Below, piece after piece: positions 7,664 through 15,849 of a DNA stretch of 64,000 bases. Source of the DNA: UBA5336 sp964506685. Lineage in GTDB: Bacteria > Pseudomonadota > Alphaproteobacteria > Caulobacterales > Hyphomonadaceae. The translations under genes and the position numbers were made by a program. Every line of letters starts with the position of its first letter. The stretch's first letter is position 1. Under the pieces are notes generated by a model. That model was not told the DNA's origin, searched no databases, and saw only the letters and a program-made list of their open reading frames with translations. The stretch covers positions 62,001-126,000 of the forward strand of contig CAZDMQ010000001.1 in NCBI GenBank assembly GCA_964506685.1. Direction: 5' to 3'.

Positions 7664-8920
7664 TCAAGCCATAGCCGCACGGGCCTGCGCAGCGATTTCC
7701 TTCATTGTGACGGACATATCGGACAAAACCGATGGCGCAAGCCGTGCGCCCATCGCGATGAGTTGCTTTGACGCCAGAAACTCCGGTGCTGCGTTGACCG
7801 CGTCAACTGCCAGCAGTTGCCCGTCCCTGAGATAGAACGCCGCAAAGGCCTTCGCCGAAGGGGCCCCGCGCAGCACGACCTGGTCGTGGTCCTGGCTGAG
7901 GCCGGCAATCTGCAGCTTGACGTCGTACTGGTCAGACCAGAACCAAGGCACGTCCTCGGCCGGGCGAGATGTGCCGAGGATTGCCGCCGCCGCCAGCTTG
8001 CCCTGCTCGATGGCGTTGTGAACGCTTTCGAGGCGGCCCTCGCGGCCATAATGGACGAGCGGGCGGCGGGCGCAGTCGCCACACGCGAAGATGCGGGGGT
8101 CATGGGTGCGGGCGTCGCGGTCGGTCAGGATGCCGTCCCGGCAGGCCAGTCCGGCTTCCTCGGCCAGTTCGACATTCGGGACGATCCCGATGCCGGCAAG
8201 CACGAGGTCGGCGGCGATCTCGGTGCCGTCTGCGAGGGAGACCCCGGCCACGGCGCCCCGGCCATTGCCCGTGATCGCGGCCACCCGGGCGCCGGTGCGG
8301 ATCTCCACGCCATGACCGGTATGCAGGTCCTCATAGAAGGCCGACATCAGCGGACTGGTGACGCGGGCGAGGACCCGGTCGGCCATTTCCAGCACGGTGA
8401 CCCGGAGGCCGAGCCCGGCGGCGACAGCGGCGGTCTCGAGACCGATATAACCGGCGCCGATGATCGCGAGCCGGCGTCCTGCGGCCATGGCCGGGCGCAG
8501 CCGGTCGACATCGGCAAGGGTGCGCAGGTCATGTACGCCGGTGAGGCTCGCGCCCGGCACCGGCAGGCTCCGCGGCCGCGACCCCGTCGCCAGCACCAGC
8601 GCATCATAGGGCAGGGTATCGCCAGTGCCGAGCCGGACCTTGCAGGCCGAGCGGTCAATGGCCGTGGCGGCCGCCCCGAGCCGGAGCGCGACATCCTGCT
8701 CGTCATACCACGCCGCTGGCCTGAAGAAGAGCCGCTCGCCGGCAAGCTCGCCCTTGAGATAGGCCTTCGACAGAGGGGGGCGCTGATAGGGCAGGGCCGT
8801 CTCGTCGCCGACAAGCGTCAGCGCGCCGTCATAACCGCCCTGGCGCAGCGAGGCGATCACCTGCGCACCGGCCTGGCCGCCGCCGATGACCACGATGTGG
8901 CGGGCATTCGTCAGATCCAC
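7664..8920 (-). CDS. NAD(P)H:ferredoxin reductase (FAD-dependent, putidaredoxin-reductase type)
   Basis: A 418-residue flavoprotein that reduces the adjacent ferredoxin with NAD(P)H. Three signatures are visible: the N-terminal FAD-binding GGGQAGAQVIASLRQGG (~13-29), a second dinucleotide fold IIGAGYIGLETAAVAAGLG (~150-168) for NAD(P)H, and the FAD-ribityl ACGDCARRP (~275). The PYQRPPLSKAYLKGE stretch (~44-58) is typical of rubredoxin/putidaredoxin reductases. Translation begins at a GTG with GGGAGGG seven bases upstream. It is first in an operon with the ferredoxin and the thioesterase. The most likely terminal partner is a P450 for hydroxylating lipids or terpenes, which would connect it to the acyl-CoA genes; that link is inferred. 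Confidence 0.92.
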   Translation of the reverse strand: MDLTNARHIVVIGGGQAGAQVIASLRQGGYDGALTLVGDETALPYQRPPLSKAYLKGELAGERLFFRPAAWYDEQDVALRLGAAATAIDRSACKVRLGTGDTLPYDALVLATGSRPRSLPVPGASLTGVHDLRTLADVDRLRPAMAAGRRLAIIGAGYIGLETAAVAAGLGLRVTVLEMADRVLARVTSPLMSAFYEDLHTGHGVEIRTGARVAAITGNGRGAVAGVSLADGTEIAADLVLAGIGIVPNVELAEEAGLACRDGILTDRDARTHDPRIFACGDCARRPLVHYGREGRLESVHNAIEQGKLAAAAILGTSRPAEDVPWFWSDQYDVKLQIAGLSQDHDQVVLRGAPSAKAFAAFYLRDGQLLAVDAVNAAPEFLASKQLIAMGARLAPSVLSDMSVTMKEIAAQARAAMA

Positions 8921-9077
8921 GTCCCGGCCCTCCCCGGTTCAACGGCGCCATGCCGTCCAGACTTCCGCCAAACTATGACGGGTGCGTCACTTTCCGCAAG
9001 TCCCCGGAGCGGTTGTTGCGGATGACTTGTGCGTCGCCCGGGACCATATGGGACACAAGCAGAAAGGCCATATCATC

Positions 9078-9290
9078 ATGCAAGCAGTTCTCACCTTTGC
9101 CTTTTACGCGGCCATGGCCGGCGTGGTCGTGATTCTCGCCTTGGGGCTCATCAACCTGGTCCGGGCCGATGCCGGACAGGCGTCGCGATCGAATCAGCTG
9201 ATGCGGCTGCGGGTCCTGGTTCAGTTCATCGCGATCATGATCATCGTCGCCATCGGCTTTCTGTCCGGCGCCATCCGGTTCGGAGGGTAA
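9078..9290 (+). CDS. HIG1-type twin transmembrane protein
   Basis: A 70-residue inner-membrane protein with two hydrophobic helices (VLTFAFYAAMAGVVVILALG, ~4-23, and LVQFIAIMIIVAIGFLSGAI, ~48-67) joined by a basic loop containing RSNQLMRLRVL. This arrangement matches the HIG1/hypoxia-induced family, whose members associate with respiratory oxidase complexes. I use the ATG at 9078 because AGAAAGG precedes it and the extra upstream residues are hydrophilic and unlike the family. The next gene starts three bases after its stop, so it is co-transcribed with the cobalamin adenosyltransferase, a pairing that is common in alphaproteobacteria. Confidence 0.85.
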   Translation: MQAVLTFAFYAAMAGVVVILALGLINLVRADAGQASRSNQLMRLRVLVQFIAIMIIVAIGFLSGAIRFGG

Positions 9291-9293
9291 GAT

Positions 9294-9866
9294 ATGGTGA
9301 AGCTCGACAAGATCTACACAAGGGCCGGAGACGACGGGACGACGCGGCTGTCCACCGGCGAGCCCGTCGCCAAGCACGCAGCGCGTGTGGCGGCCTATGG
9401 CACCGTGGATGAGCTGAATGCGGCGCTTGGGGTGGCTGCGCTGCATGCTGCGGGGGAGATGGCCGCGGCGATTGCCCGGATCCAGAATGACTGTTTCGAT
9501 CTTGGTGCTGACCTGGCGACGCCGGAGCGCGACAAGCCGCTCGGTTGGGAGCCCCTGCGGGTCAGCGCCGGGCAGGTCGAACGGCTCGAGGCCGAGATCG
9601 ATGCCATGAACGCGGCAATCCCGCCGCTCGACAGTTTCATCCTGCCCGGCGGCACGGCCCTGGCGGCGCAACTGCACGTCGCCCGGACCATCGCGCGACG
9701 GGCCGAGCGTTCGATTGCGGCGTTGGCGGCCGATCCGGACGAACGCGTCAGCGACCCTGCGCGGGCCTATGCCAACCGGCTGTCGGACTGGCTGTTCGTT
9801 GCCGCCCGGGCCGCCAACGAGAACGGGGCGCTGGATGTCAAGTGGGTGCCCGGAGCCAATCGCTAG
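9294..9866 (+). CDS. pduO: Cob(I)yrinic acid a,c-diamide adenosyltransferase, PduO type
   Basis: It attaches the adenosyl group of ATP to cob(I)alamin to form coenzyme B12, in the cytoplasm. The 190 residues carry the PduO/MMAB hallmarks: the N-terminal IYTRAGDDGTTRLSTG ATP loop (~7-22), YGTVDELNAALG (~36-47), the DSFILPGGT motif (~117-125), and the helix HVARTIARRAERSI containing the conserved Arg pair. The N-terminal loop and the Asp/Glu and Arg residues that bind ATP are intact. The preceding HIG1 gene is three bases away. Adenosylcobalamin would serve enzymes such as methylmalonyl-CoA mutase, which fits propionyl-CoA release by the acyl-CoA pathway nearby, but no such mutase is in the window. 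Confidence 0.92.
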   Translation: MVKLDKIYTRAGDDGTTRLSTGEPVAKHAARVAAYGTVDELNAALGVAALHAAGEMAAAIARIQNDCFDLGADLATPERDKPLGWEPLRVSAGQVERLEAEIDAMNAAIPPLDSFILPGGTALAAQLHVARTIARRAERSIAALAADPDERVSDPARAYANRLSDWLFVAARAANENGALDVKWVPGANR

Positions 9867-10032
9867 CGCACCCGTTGCATCCCGGCCGGGTCGCTCGCCT
9901 TGTACCCGTTGCGGCGCATGTTGCGGTTTCAAAGTCAATATCCTGAATCGATCAGGCGCCAGAGCTTCCCCGTTGCCAATGGCAATTCTCGCCGTATGGT
10001 TACGGGTTGAAGAGTGGGAAGAGTGGGTCGTC

Positions 10033-12174
10033 ATGAAGACAGTTGGATCATCGCCGAATCGTTACGCCCGGATGCGCCTTTCGCTTGCGACCGTTGCGCT
10101 CCTTCTGGCCAGCGCCTGCGCGGCAAGCCCACCTGCCGGCGGGAGCAATCCAGCCGGGCTGGCCCTCGTGCCGCTTCTGGCCGCCGGCGACTGCGACAAG
10201 ATGGAGACGCGCGCACCCACGCCCGGCGAACGCGATGACGCGGCGCTCCGGCAGCTTGCCAGCAGCTGCCTGGCGCGCTCGAACGAAGTGGACAGCTCGC
10301 AGCTCTCGAATGCGGCGGCGGCACATAATGCCGCGCAGGCCTATGCCGAACTGGCCCGTCGGACGTCGAGCCCGGCCGATCTCGCTGCAGCCGATGAAGC
10401 GGCGGCCCGGTCCCGCGCACTGGTCAGCGACGTCAACGTGCTGACAGGGCGCGGCGAGGCCGCCAGCCGGCTGGCCTACAACCGCTTGGCCATCCAGATC
10501 GCGTCCCGTCTGGAGCGGGGATTGTCGGAGGCCGACGGGGCGTCGCGCAGCTGTGATGGCCGCGTCGCCTGTCTCGATAGCGCGTTGTCCCTGGCGAACG
10601 GGAAGGAAGACGTGCTGCAACTGGCGGCACAGTCGGCAAGCCCGGCCCTGCGTGCCGATCACAGCCGGCTGCAGATCCTGCGGGCCCGGGGCGAGGCGGC
10701 GCTGGCTGGGACCGATGGCTATGGCGGCAATGTCGACCGCGCGCTGAGCCTGCTGGAAGGCGTGATCGCGCGCGAACGGATCGGCGCGACGGCGCAGAGT
10801 GCGGCGCTGCTTGCCAGTGCCCGGTCGGCCCTCTCGGGGATCGTGACGGCAGAGGCCGAGCGCCTGCTCGCCGGTGAGCCGACGGCGGCGGCGATCCAGC
10901 AGGCCGTGGGCTATCTTGAACGCGGTGCGCGACAGGCCGAAGGCGGAAGCGCGTCGGCCCTGCAGGTCGAGATCGGCCAGAGTTATGCGCACCTGGCCGC
11001 AGTCCGGGACGGGACGAATGAAGCGGCCCTCAGTGCCGGCGACCTCTGCAAGGCGGCGACGGCGTTCGATGCCGCGCTCAAGGGGGACGGTACGCTGCCG
11101 GTAGCCGACCGGGTGGCGGCTCTTGCCGGGCGCGGGGCGGCGATCGCCGGCCTTCTGGAATCACCGCGCGATGCGTGCCGTGCCGATATCGGCGCCATGA
11201 CGGAGGCGCGCGCGCTGGCCGATCTCGACGCGGCCTGGCGGCTGGCGAACGGTCAGCATGTGACGGTGGGACAGGCGGTGACCTATGCCGGGCTGCTCCT
11301 GAAGGACGAGGGCAACCCCGGGGCCAGGGACCAGGCCCGCGCCGTGCTGGACCAGTTCCAGTCTGCCGGCGGCGAGCCGGCCATGCGGATGAACCTCCTG
11401 CTGGCGCGGGAGACATCGAGCGAGGTCGAGGCGCTCGGGTATTTCGACCGGGCCTCAGCCGCCTATCCACCGTCCCCGTTGCCTGAACTCGAGCGGGCGA
11501 AGTACCTGATTGCAAGGGGCGAGTCTGGCCGTGCCAGCGTGATCGAAGCGTCGCTCGCACGCGCAGCGATGGATGCCGAAGGCGATCCGAAGTACGCCGC
11601 GCAGGAGGCGGAGGCCTATTATTACCGCAGCCTGGTCGCGGCACCGGGCGCCGATGCCGTGCGCTGGGCCGAGCGGGCCGTTCAGGGCGACTCGACACAG
11701 GCCTGCTACGAATACCAGGCCTGCCGCGCCCATCTCATGGCCCGGCGCAAGGCATTCGGTGAGGGCGCAGAATATTGCAGCGCCAATCCTGCCACCCCGG
11801 CCGGCGCCATGTTCAACGGGCTGGGCGTCATGCGGCAGTCCCAGATCGCCCGGCGCAAGGATCCGGGCTTCCTCAGTGCGTTCCGCCCCGCCGAAGACGC
11901 CTTCCGCGATGCCAGCCAGCTCTTTGCCGGTCTCGATGAGGCCGAGCGCAGCGCGCTTCCGGAATGTCCGGCCCTTGATGCGCGGATTGGCTTCCCGGAC
12001 GGTGCCGCTTCGACCCTGTCCAGTTATGACAGGGTCGCGCGCTATGGTGTCAGTTTTGCCCGCGGCTGCGGCACGCGGGGCGATGAGGCCGTTCCGGAAC
12101 TCGACGCCGACCTGGTCGAGATCGGCAGCGTGTTCGCCGGCCTCGGCCTGACAGCTTGCAACGATGCCCGATGA
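10033..12174 (+). CDS. Large helical-repeat lipoprotein, function unknown
   Basis: A 713-residue predicted lipoprotein. The N-terminus has basic residues, a hydrophobic stretch and the lipobox LLLASAC (Cys ~27), so it should be anchored in a membrane and face the periplasm. The body is alanine- and leucine-rich, almost all helical, with TPR-like spacing (for example AHNAAQAYAELARR, AAAIQQAVGYLERGARQAEGG, EAEAYYYRSLVAA). Cysteines recur, often as close pairs (RSCDGRVAC, ACYEYQAC), consistent with periplasmic disulfides. The ATG at 10033 follows GGGAAGAG; an ATG at 10072 would also keep the lipobox. It is the first of three closely spaced genes, with a coiled-coil membrane protein and a TerB-like protein, so a shared envelope complex is plausible. 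I recognise no enzyme domain. Confidence 0.75.
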   Translation: MKTVGSSPNRYARMRLSLATVALLLASACAASPPAGGSNPAGLALVPLLAAGDCDKMETRAPTPGERDDAALRQLASSCLARSNEVDSSQLSNAAAAHNAAQAYAELARRTSSPADLAAADEAAARSRALVSDVNVLTGRGEAASRLAYNRLAIQIASRLERGLSEADGASRSCDGRVACLDSALSLANGKEDVLQLAAQSASPALRADHSRLQILRARGEAALAGTDGYGGNVDRALSLLEGVIARERIGATAQSAALLASARSALSGIVTAEAERLLAGEPTAAAIQQAVGYLERGARQAEGGSASALQVEIGQSYAHLAAVRDGTNEAALSAGDLCKAATAFDAALKGDGTLPVADRVAALAGRGAAIAGLLESPRDACRADIGAMTEARALADLDAAWRLANGQHVTVGQAVTYAGLLLKDEGNPGARDQARAVLDQFQSAGGEPAMRMNLLLARETSSEVEALGYFDRASAAYPPSPLPELERAKYLIARGESGRASVIEASLARAAMDAEGDPKYAAQEAEAYYYRSLVAAPGADAVRWAERAVQGDSTQACYEYQACRAHLMARRKAFGEGAEYCSANPATPAGAMFNGLGVMRQSQIARRKDPGFLSAFRPAEDAFRDASQLFAGLDEAERSALPECPALDARIGFPDGAASTLSSYDRVARYGVSFARGCGTRGDEAVPELDADLVEIGSVFAGLGLTACNDAR

Positions 12175-12212
12175 CGATCGGACCCTGTCGGTCATCAATG
12201 GAGGACGAGTAG

Positions 12213-12929
12213 ATGAGTGATTATGGACGAAGCCCGGGGCAACCCGCGCCGCAGGATGGGATCTTCCTGCCTGTTGAAACGATGAGCGAACGGACGCTGG
12301 AAGCCCTGCGCACGCGCGACGAGGTCGTGAAGAAGAACGAGAAGCTGCAGGAGGAGGCGGCGGGCCTGCGTCGCCAGCGCTCACGTGCCGTTCTCAGTTC
12401 CATCGTCTTCGGGGTGGCGTTCCTGGCCACCCTCCTCAGCAGCCTGTTTGCGTTCTACTGGGCCAATGAGCAGGTGAAGGACGCACGGGCCGATGCCGCC
12501 ATCGAAATCGCCGCAGCGCAGGCCGAGGCCAAGGCCGCCCGCGACGAGTTGGGGGGCGTATCACAGGATGTTGGAAGCCTGCGCGCCCAGTATGCCGAGC
12601 TCGAGCGGTTCGAGGACCTGAGTGATCTCGAGATCCAGCTCGCCAACCGGATCGAGACGCTGGCGAATTATCGCAGCTTCTACAACAATGTTGCGGATGA
12701 AGACCTGATCGAGATTCTTGAAACCGAGCCGGAACCCTGGAACCTGCCCGACACGGTTCAGGCCTCGAACTGGATCTCGTCGATCGAAGCCCAGCTTGAG
12801 GCTGATCGGAATGTGTACGATAAGGCGCTGAAGGAACTGGATGACTGGCGGGTCCGGCGGGGAGAAGACCGCAAGCCACCCGCAAACTGCACGCGGTCCA
12901 ATCCGTTCCAGCCGGAAACGACCTGCTGA
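12213..12929 (+). CDS. Single-pass membrane protein with coiled coils, unknown
   Basis: A 238-residue protein I cannot assign to a family. Residues ~25-60 form a charged helix (RTLEALRTRDEVVKKNEKLQ), followed by one transmembrane helix (VLSSIVFGVAFLATLLSSLF, ~64-83), then a long Ala/Glu-rich coiled coil (~88-130) and a globular, Trp-containing tail. The basic residues before the helix suggest that the N-terminus is cytoplasmic and the rest periplasmic, as does the Cys pair in the last 15 residues. It lies 38 bases after the lipoprotein gene and 34 before the TerB-like gene, so it could join the periplasmic lipoprotein to a cytoplasmic partner. That role is inference from order and topology. 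Confidence 0.7.
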   Translation: MSDYGRSPGQPAPQDGIFLPVETMSERTLEALRTRDEVVKKNEKLQEEAAGLRRQRSRAVLSSIVFGVAFLATLLSSLFAFYWANEQVKDARADAAIEIAAAQAEAKAARDELGGVSQDVGSLRAQYAELERFEDLSDLEIQLANRIETLANYRSFYNNVADEDLIEILETEPEPWNLPDTVQASNWISSIEAQLEADRNVYDKALKELDDWRVRRGEDRKPPANCTRSNPFQPETTC

Positions 12930-12963
12930 GCCGCCCCTGGCCTGTCAGAAGATGGAGACTGAG

Positions 12964-13497
12964 ATGAGCACTTCGAATCCAACCAGTCCGGCCGCACCCG
13001 GAGGCAGCATATCCGGGAGCATCTTCCTGGATATCAGCGAGAGCAAGCCCGTCGAGGACAAGGAAATCGACCCTTTTGCCAATCTGGATGTGCCGCGGCC
13101 CAATGACTGGACAATCGCCCAGGCGTACATGTGCGTCCTGCTGGCAGCGGTCTATGCCGACAAGGTGGCCGTCGAAACCGAGATCGATTATGTCCGGTCT
13201 CTGGTCAAGCGGTCCAAGACGCTTCGCGGCAAGCACCAGAACGAACTGGCCCAGCTCGATGCCGAGGTGCGCGAGCGCATGCGCACGCGCCACGACTATC
13301 TCAGCGAGGCCTGCGAGGCGATGCCGAAGGACATGCACGTATCCATGTTCACCCACGCGGTCGACATCATCCTCGCCGACGGCCGGATGGAGGATTCGGA
13401 ACGCGAATTCCTCGACGAACTGATCGGCAAGCTGAGCATGAGCCGTGCAGATGCGCAGCGGGTCATGCAGGTGATCTTCGAGAAGAACCGCTATTAG
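12964..13497 (+). CDS. TerB-like protein
   Basis: A 177-residue cytoplasmic protein. Its last ~65 residues look like a TerB (tellurite-resistance B) helical domain: MFTHAVDIILADGRMEDSEREFLDELIGKLSMSRADAQRVM, where ADG and the acidic residues match the metal-binding pattern of the fold. The first part also has a TerB-like half (AYMCVLLAAVYADKVAVETEIDYV). A flexible Ser/Pro/Gly-rich N-terminus covers ~1-25. GGAG lies five bases before the ATG at 12964. TerB proteins sit on the inner face of the membrane and link to stress or phage-response complexes; no other ter gene is present. It ends the three-gene group beginning with the lipoprotein. Confidence 0.75.
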   Translation: MSTSNPTSPAAPGGSISGSIFLDISESKPVEDKEIDPFANLDVPRPNDWTIAQAYMCVLLAAVYADKVAVETEIDYVRSLVKRSKTLRGKHQNELAQLDAEVRERMRTRHDYLSEACEAMPKDMHVSMFTHAVDIILADGRMEDSEREFLDELIGKLSMSRADAQRVMQVIFEKNRY

Positions 13498-13788
13498 CTT
13501 GCGATCTCGCCCGGTCCGGGCCCCCCGGTCCTGCCGCCACGATATCGAGCCGGGGGCACCCTTCCGGCCTCGATTCCGAGAGGTGGACAGGAGGGTCTGC
13601 CCCTCTGATGGGGCCTGTCAGGCCTTCTCGCTCTGCCGGTCCTGCCGGGGGCAAGCTGCGCGATGGGGCGCGGGCGCTGGCATGGCCGGAGACCGGCGGC
13701 CGTCACGTTCGCGCGAGTTGTGTCGAGAGGACTGCGACTTTTGGGCGAGTGAATGCGGCTTAGCCTTTCATTAGCCTGAAGTGCACCA
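13498..13788. other. Intergenic region between TerB-like and J-domain genes
   Basis: About 290 bases without a convincing gene. Short frames on both strands are proline/arginine-rich and have no ribosome site. One weak hairpin is visible near 13586-13619 (GCCCC/GGGGC with TCTGAT loop, inside a GACAGG/CCTGTC pair); it could end transcription of the TerB group, but no T tract follows. The right end becomes AT-richer and holds the candidate promoter described next. Confidence 0.4.
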
Positions 13789-13794
13789 TATACA
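13765..13794 (+). promoter_or_regulatory. Candidate promoter for a leaderless J-domain transcript
   Basis: A TATACA -10-like hexamer at 13789-13794 ends seven bases before the ATG at 13802, which would place the transcription start on or next to the A of the start codon. A poor -35-like CTTTCA lies 18 bases upstream. No Shine-Dalgarno sequence precedes the ATG (the bases before it are CAACACAGC), which agrees with leaderless translation. Weak on its own, stronger because both observations point the same way. Confidence 0.35.
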
Positions 13795-13801
13795 ACACAG
13801 C

Positions 13802-14269
13802 ATGAATGATCCGCATCGTATCCTTGGCCTTGCTTCCGACGCCACCACGGCCGAGGTCAAGGCTGCCTATCGGCGGCTCGCGCGCCAATGGCATCCCGAC
13901 CTGCACCAGCAGGCCCCCAGGGCCGCGAAACGGTTCCGGGAAATCAATGAGGCGTATCGGGAGTTGTCCCGTAATCCGCGCATGCGGACCTATGTCCAGC
14001 CGGTGCCCGATGACACGCCCTTCTGGCAGCCTGGGTCTGCCGGGTCAGCACCCGCCGGTTCGGCAAGCCGCCACCCGGCCTCCGGGACAGGCTGGCACTT
14101 TACGGAGCCTGGTCGCACGCGGCAGGAAGCATGGTCTCCGGATCGGAAGCAACCTGACGAACAGGCTTCGACGATCTTTGATGAGATCGCCGACGATATC
14201 ATGAAGGATCTCGACGAGATCAGCGAGTATCTGTCTGAAGTACTGACCCCGGATCGCGAAAGGCGCTGA
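13802..14269 (+). CDS. J-domain (DnaJ-like) co-chaperone
   Basis: A 155-residue protein with an N-terminal J domain and no zinc finger or client-binding DnaJ C-terminal domain. The J domain spans ~3-56 with the invariant HPD at 31-33 between helices II and III (AAYRRLARQW and AKRFREINEAYREL), so it should stimulate an Hsp70 ATPase. A Pro/Ser/Gly linker follows, then an acidic amphipathic tail (TIFDEIADDIMKDLDEISEY) that may be the docking segment. I choose the ATG at 13802; a GTG at 13781 is in frame but has no ribosome site either. J-domain and TerB modules occur together elsewhere, so it may serve the preceding group. Its stop codon overlaps a 63-bp repeat. Confidence 0.85.
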   Translation: MNDPHRILGLASDATTAEVKAAYRRLARQWHPDLHQQAPRAAKRFREINEAYRELSRNPRMRTYVQPVPDDTPFWQPGSAGSAPAGSASRHPASGTGWHFTEPGRTRQEAWSPDRKQPDEQASTIFDEIADDIMKDLDEISEYLSEVLTPDRERR

Positions 14270-14328
14270 AGCACCGGTCCTTCGTTTGACTCCGGACCGT
14301 CGATTCAGGCCCTTGTCTTGGCGCAACT
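14266..14328 (-). repeat. 63-bp interspersed element, copy 2
   Basis: The reverse-strand counterpart of the block at 6368-6430, 81% identical over 63 ungapped positions. Read in the element's orientation it starts AGTTGCGCC, contains CGGTCC...GGACCG as a 6-bp stem, and ends ACCGGTGCTTCAG. The end overlaps the stop codon of the J-domain gene by two bases, so the element abuts a 3' gene end as copy 1 nearly does. No other copy is visible in the window. Confidence 0.7.
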
Positions 14329-14460
14329 GTCGTTTCGTGAACGTGAACCCTTGGCTACGCGGTTGCTGCAGCCAACCCTGGTCCGCTCAAGGCCGGTTCC
14401 GAAACAGCACAAGGGCGCGCCACTACCCATGATCGCGCAGCATGCCCCTCACCCTCGGGA

Positions 14461-15837
14461 TCAGGAACAGTCGGCGCTGTAACCGGGATGCTGCTCGAGC
14501 AGGATCGCGTTCACGGCATCGAAATGTGCGGGCTTCAGCAGTTTGCGGATTTCACAGAGATTGAAGGCGCTCGGCTCGAAAAGGGTGATGTTGCGCCGCG
14601 CATCCTCTGATGCGCCGGTCGCTCCGACGACATCCGAGACAAAGGCCCGCATCAGTTCGTTCCATGCAAACAGGCCTGTCTGCTCGACCGCCGTTACGTT
14701 TGCAAAAGCGCCGTCAAAATCGTCGTCTATGAGGTAGACGAAGGTCAGGTTTTCCCGGGTGCCGCTGACCTGGTTCGGGGTCTGGCGCAACTGGCGGCGC
14801 AGCATCATCGCCTTCTCGAGACAGGCGTACATCGGCGCCGTCACGCTTGAGCCCTCATTCATCTGCGCGCCATTGCAGGCCTGGCGGGCAAGCTGCAGTG
14901 CGGCGTCCATGGCCTCGCCTACCGCGTCGTTGGAGGCCGCGATCAGGACGGTTCCAAGTCCGTGCAGCGCATTCATGCGCAGGGTCAGGATCGCGTCTTC
15001 ATCTGCGAGGGCGGCAGGACCACCTGTTCGTCTGCGGCTGGCGGCCTCGCTGGCGCGGACTGCAAGAGAGTAGTTGCGCAGCGCCTGCTCGACCCGGCCA
15101 AGCTTGCGTGCGCACTGGCCGCGCCAGTAGAGCGGTTGCGGCCCGAGCGTCTCGGCGGGGCCGATGGCGTCGGTTTCGGCGAACACGGCATTGCAATCTT
15201 CAGCCGAATAGTTCGATCGCGGCGAGGAGGCCCGTTCGAAGGCGATCCAGGCCAGTCCTTCCTGGGCAAGCGGTTTCAGGCTCTCGTCCCGGCGCGCGGC
15301 CAAGAAGGAGGCCCGGGCCTCTCCCAGCCGGTCAGGCAGCCCCTCGCTGGTCCGCGTGATTTCCTCGCCGCTGCGCTCCCAGGCCATCAGGGCGAGCGTG
15401 CCCATGAGGAGATCGGAGTCCGGACCGGCCTCGCGCGTGGCGATGGCGCGTTCGAGACGTTGTTCAGCCGTGAGCGAGCGGATGCCCCGCTCGAGGAAGT
15501 TACGCGCGGTATCGATGGGCGCCGTGTCGGCCATCCCGGCCGCCGAGCCGTCGGCAATGGCGAGCATGTCGGTATAGCTGCGCCGCAGGGCGGCTTCCTG
15601 GGCGGCAATGCGATTGGCGAGGTCATCGGCGAGGATCCGGGTCTCGAAGGCCCGTTTCTGGAGACGCGCGGAATCGGCGGCAATGGTCTGGGCGACGACG
15701 TAATAGTAGACGCCCAGTGCAGCCGACATGGCGACAACGAGAAACAGGGCGCTGAAGCCCCAGATCAGGATCGTGCGCATGCCGCGCTGTTCGCTCGCCA
15801 CCAGTGCGACGAGCTCGGAATCGTCATCCTCAGACAT
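14461..15837 (-). CDS. Membrane-anchored periplasmic repeat protein, unknown
   Basis: A 458-residue protein with a short acidic cytoplasmic N-terminus (MSEDDDSELVALVASEQRG), one transmembrane helix (TILIWGFSALFLVVAMSAALGVYYYV, ~22-47) and a large periplasmic part. A coiled coil (~55-90) comes first, then TPR-like helical repeats, for example PLYWRGQCARKLGRVEQALRN (~232-251, shown up to 20 residues as PLYWRGQCARKLGRVEQALR). Cysteines spaced along the repeats suggest disulfides. GAGGGA precedes the ATG with good spacing. The 2-TM gene ends 12 bases upstream, so they are one operon, opposite in direction to the J-domain gene. Composition resembles the lipoprotein at 10-12 kb, so they may belong to one system. 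Confidence 0.75.
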   Translation of the reverse strand: MSEDDDSELVALVASEQRGMRTILIWGFSALFLVVAMSAALGVYYYVVAQTIAADSARLQKRAFETRILADDLANRIAAQEAALRRSYTDMLAIADGSAAGMADTAPIDTARNFLERGIRSLTAEQRLERAIATREAGPDSDLLMGTLALMAWERSGEEITRTSEGLPDRLGEARASFLAARRDESLKPLAQEGLAWIAFERASSPRSNYSAEDCNAVFAETDAIGPAETLGPQPLYWRGQCARKLGRVEQALRNYSLAVRASEAASRRRTGGPAALADEDAILTLRMNALHGLGTVLIAASNDAVGEAMDAALQLARQACNGAQMNEGSSVTAPMYACLEKAMMLRRQLRQTPNQVSGTRENLTFVYLIDDDFDGAFANVTAVEQTGLFAWNELMRAFVSDVVGATGASEDARRNITLFEPSAFNLCEIRKLLKPAHFDAVNAILLEQHPGYSADCS

Positions 15838-15849
15838 GTTGGCATTCCC

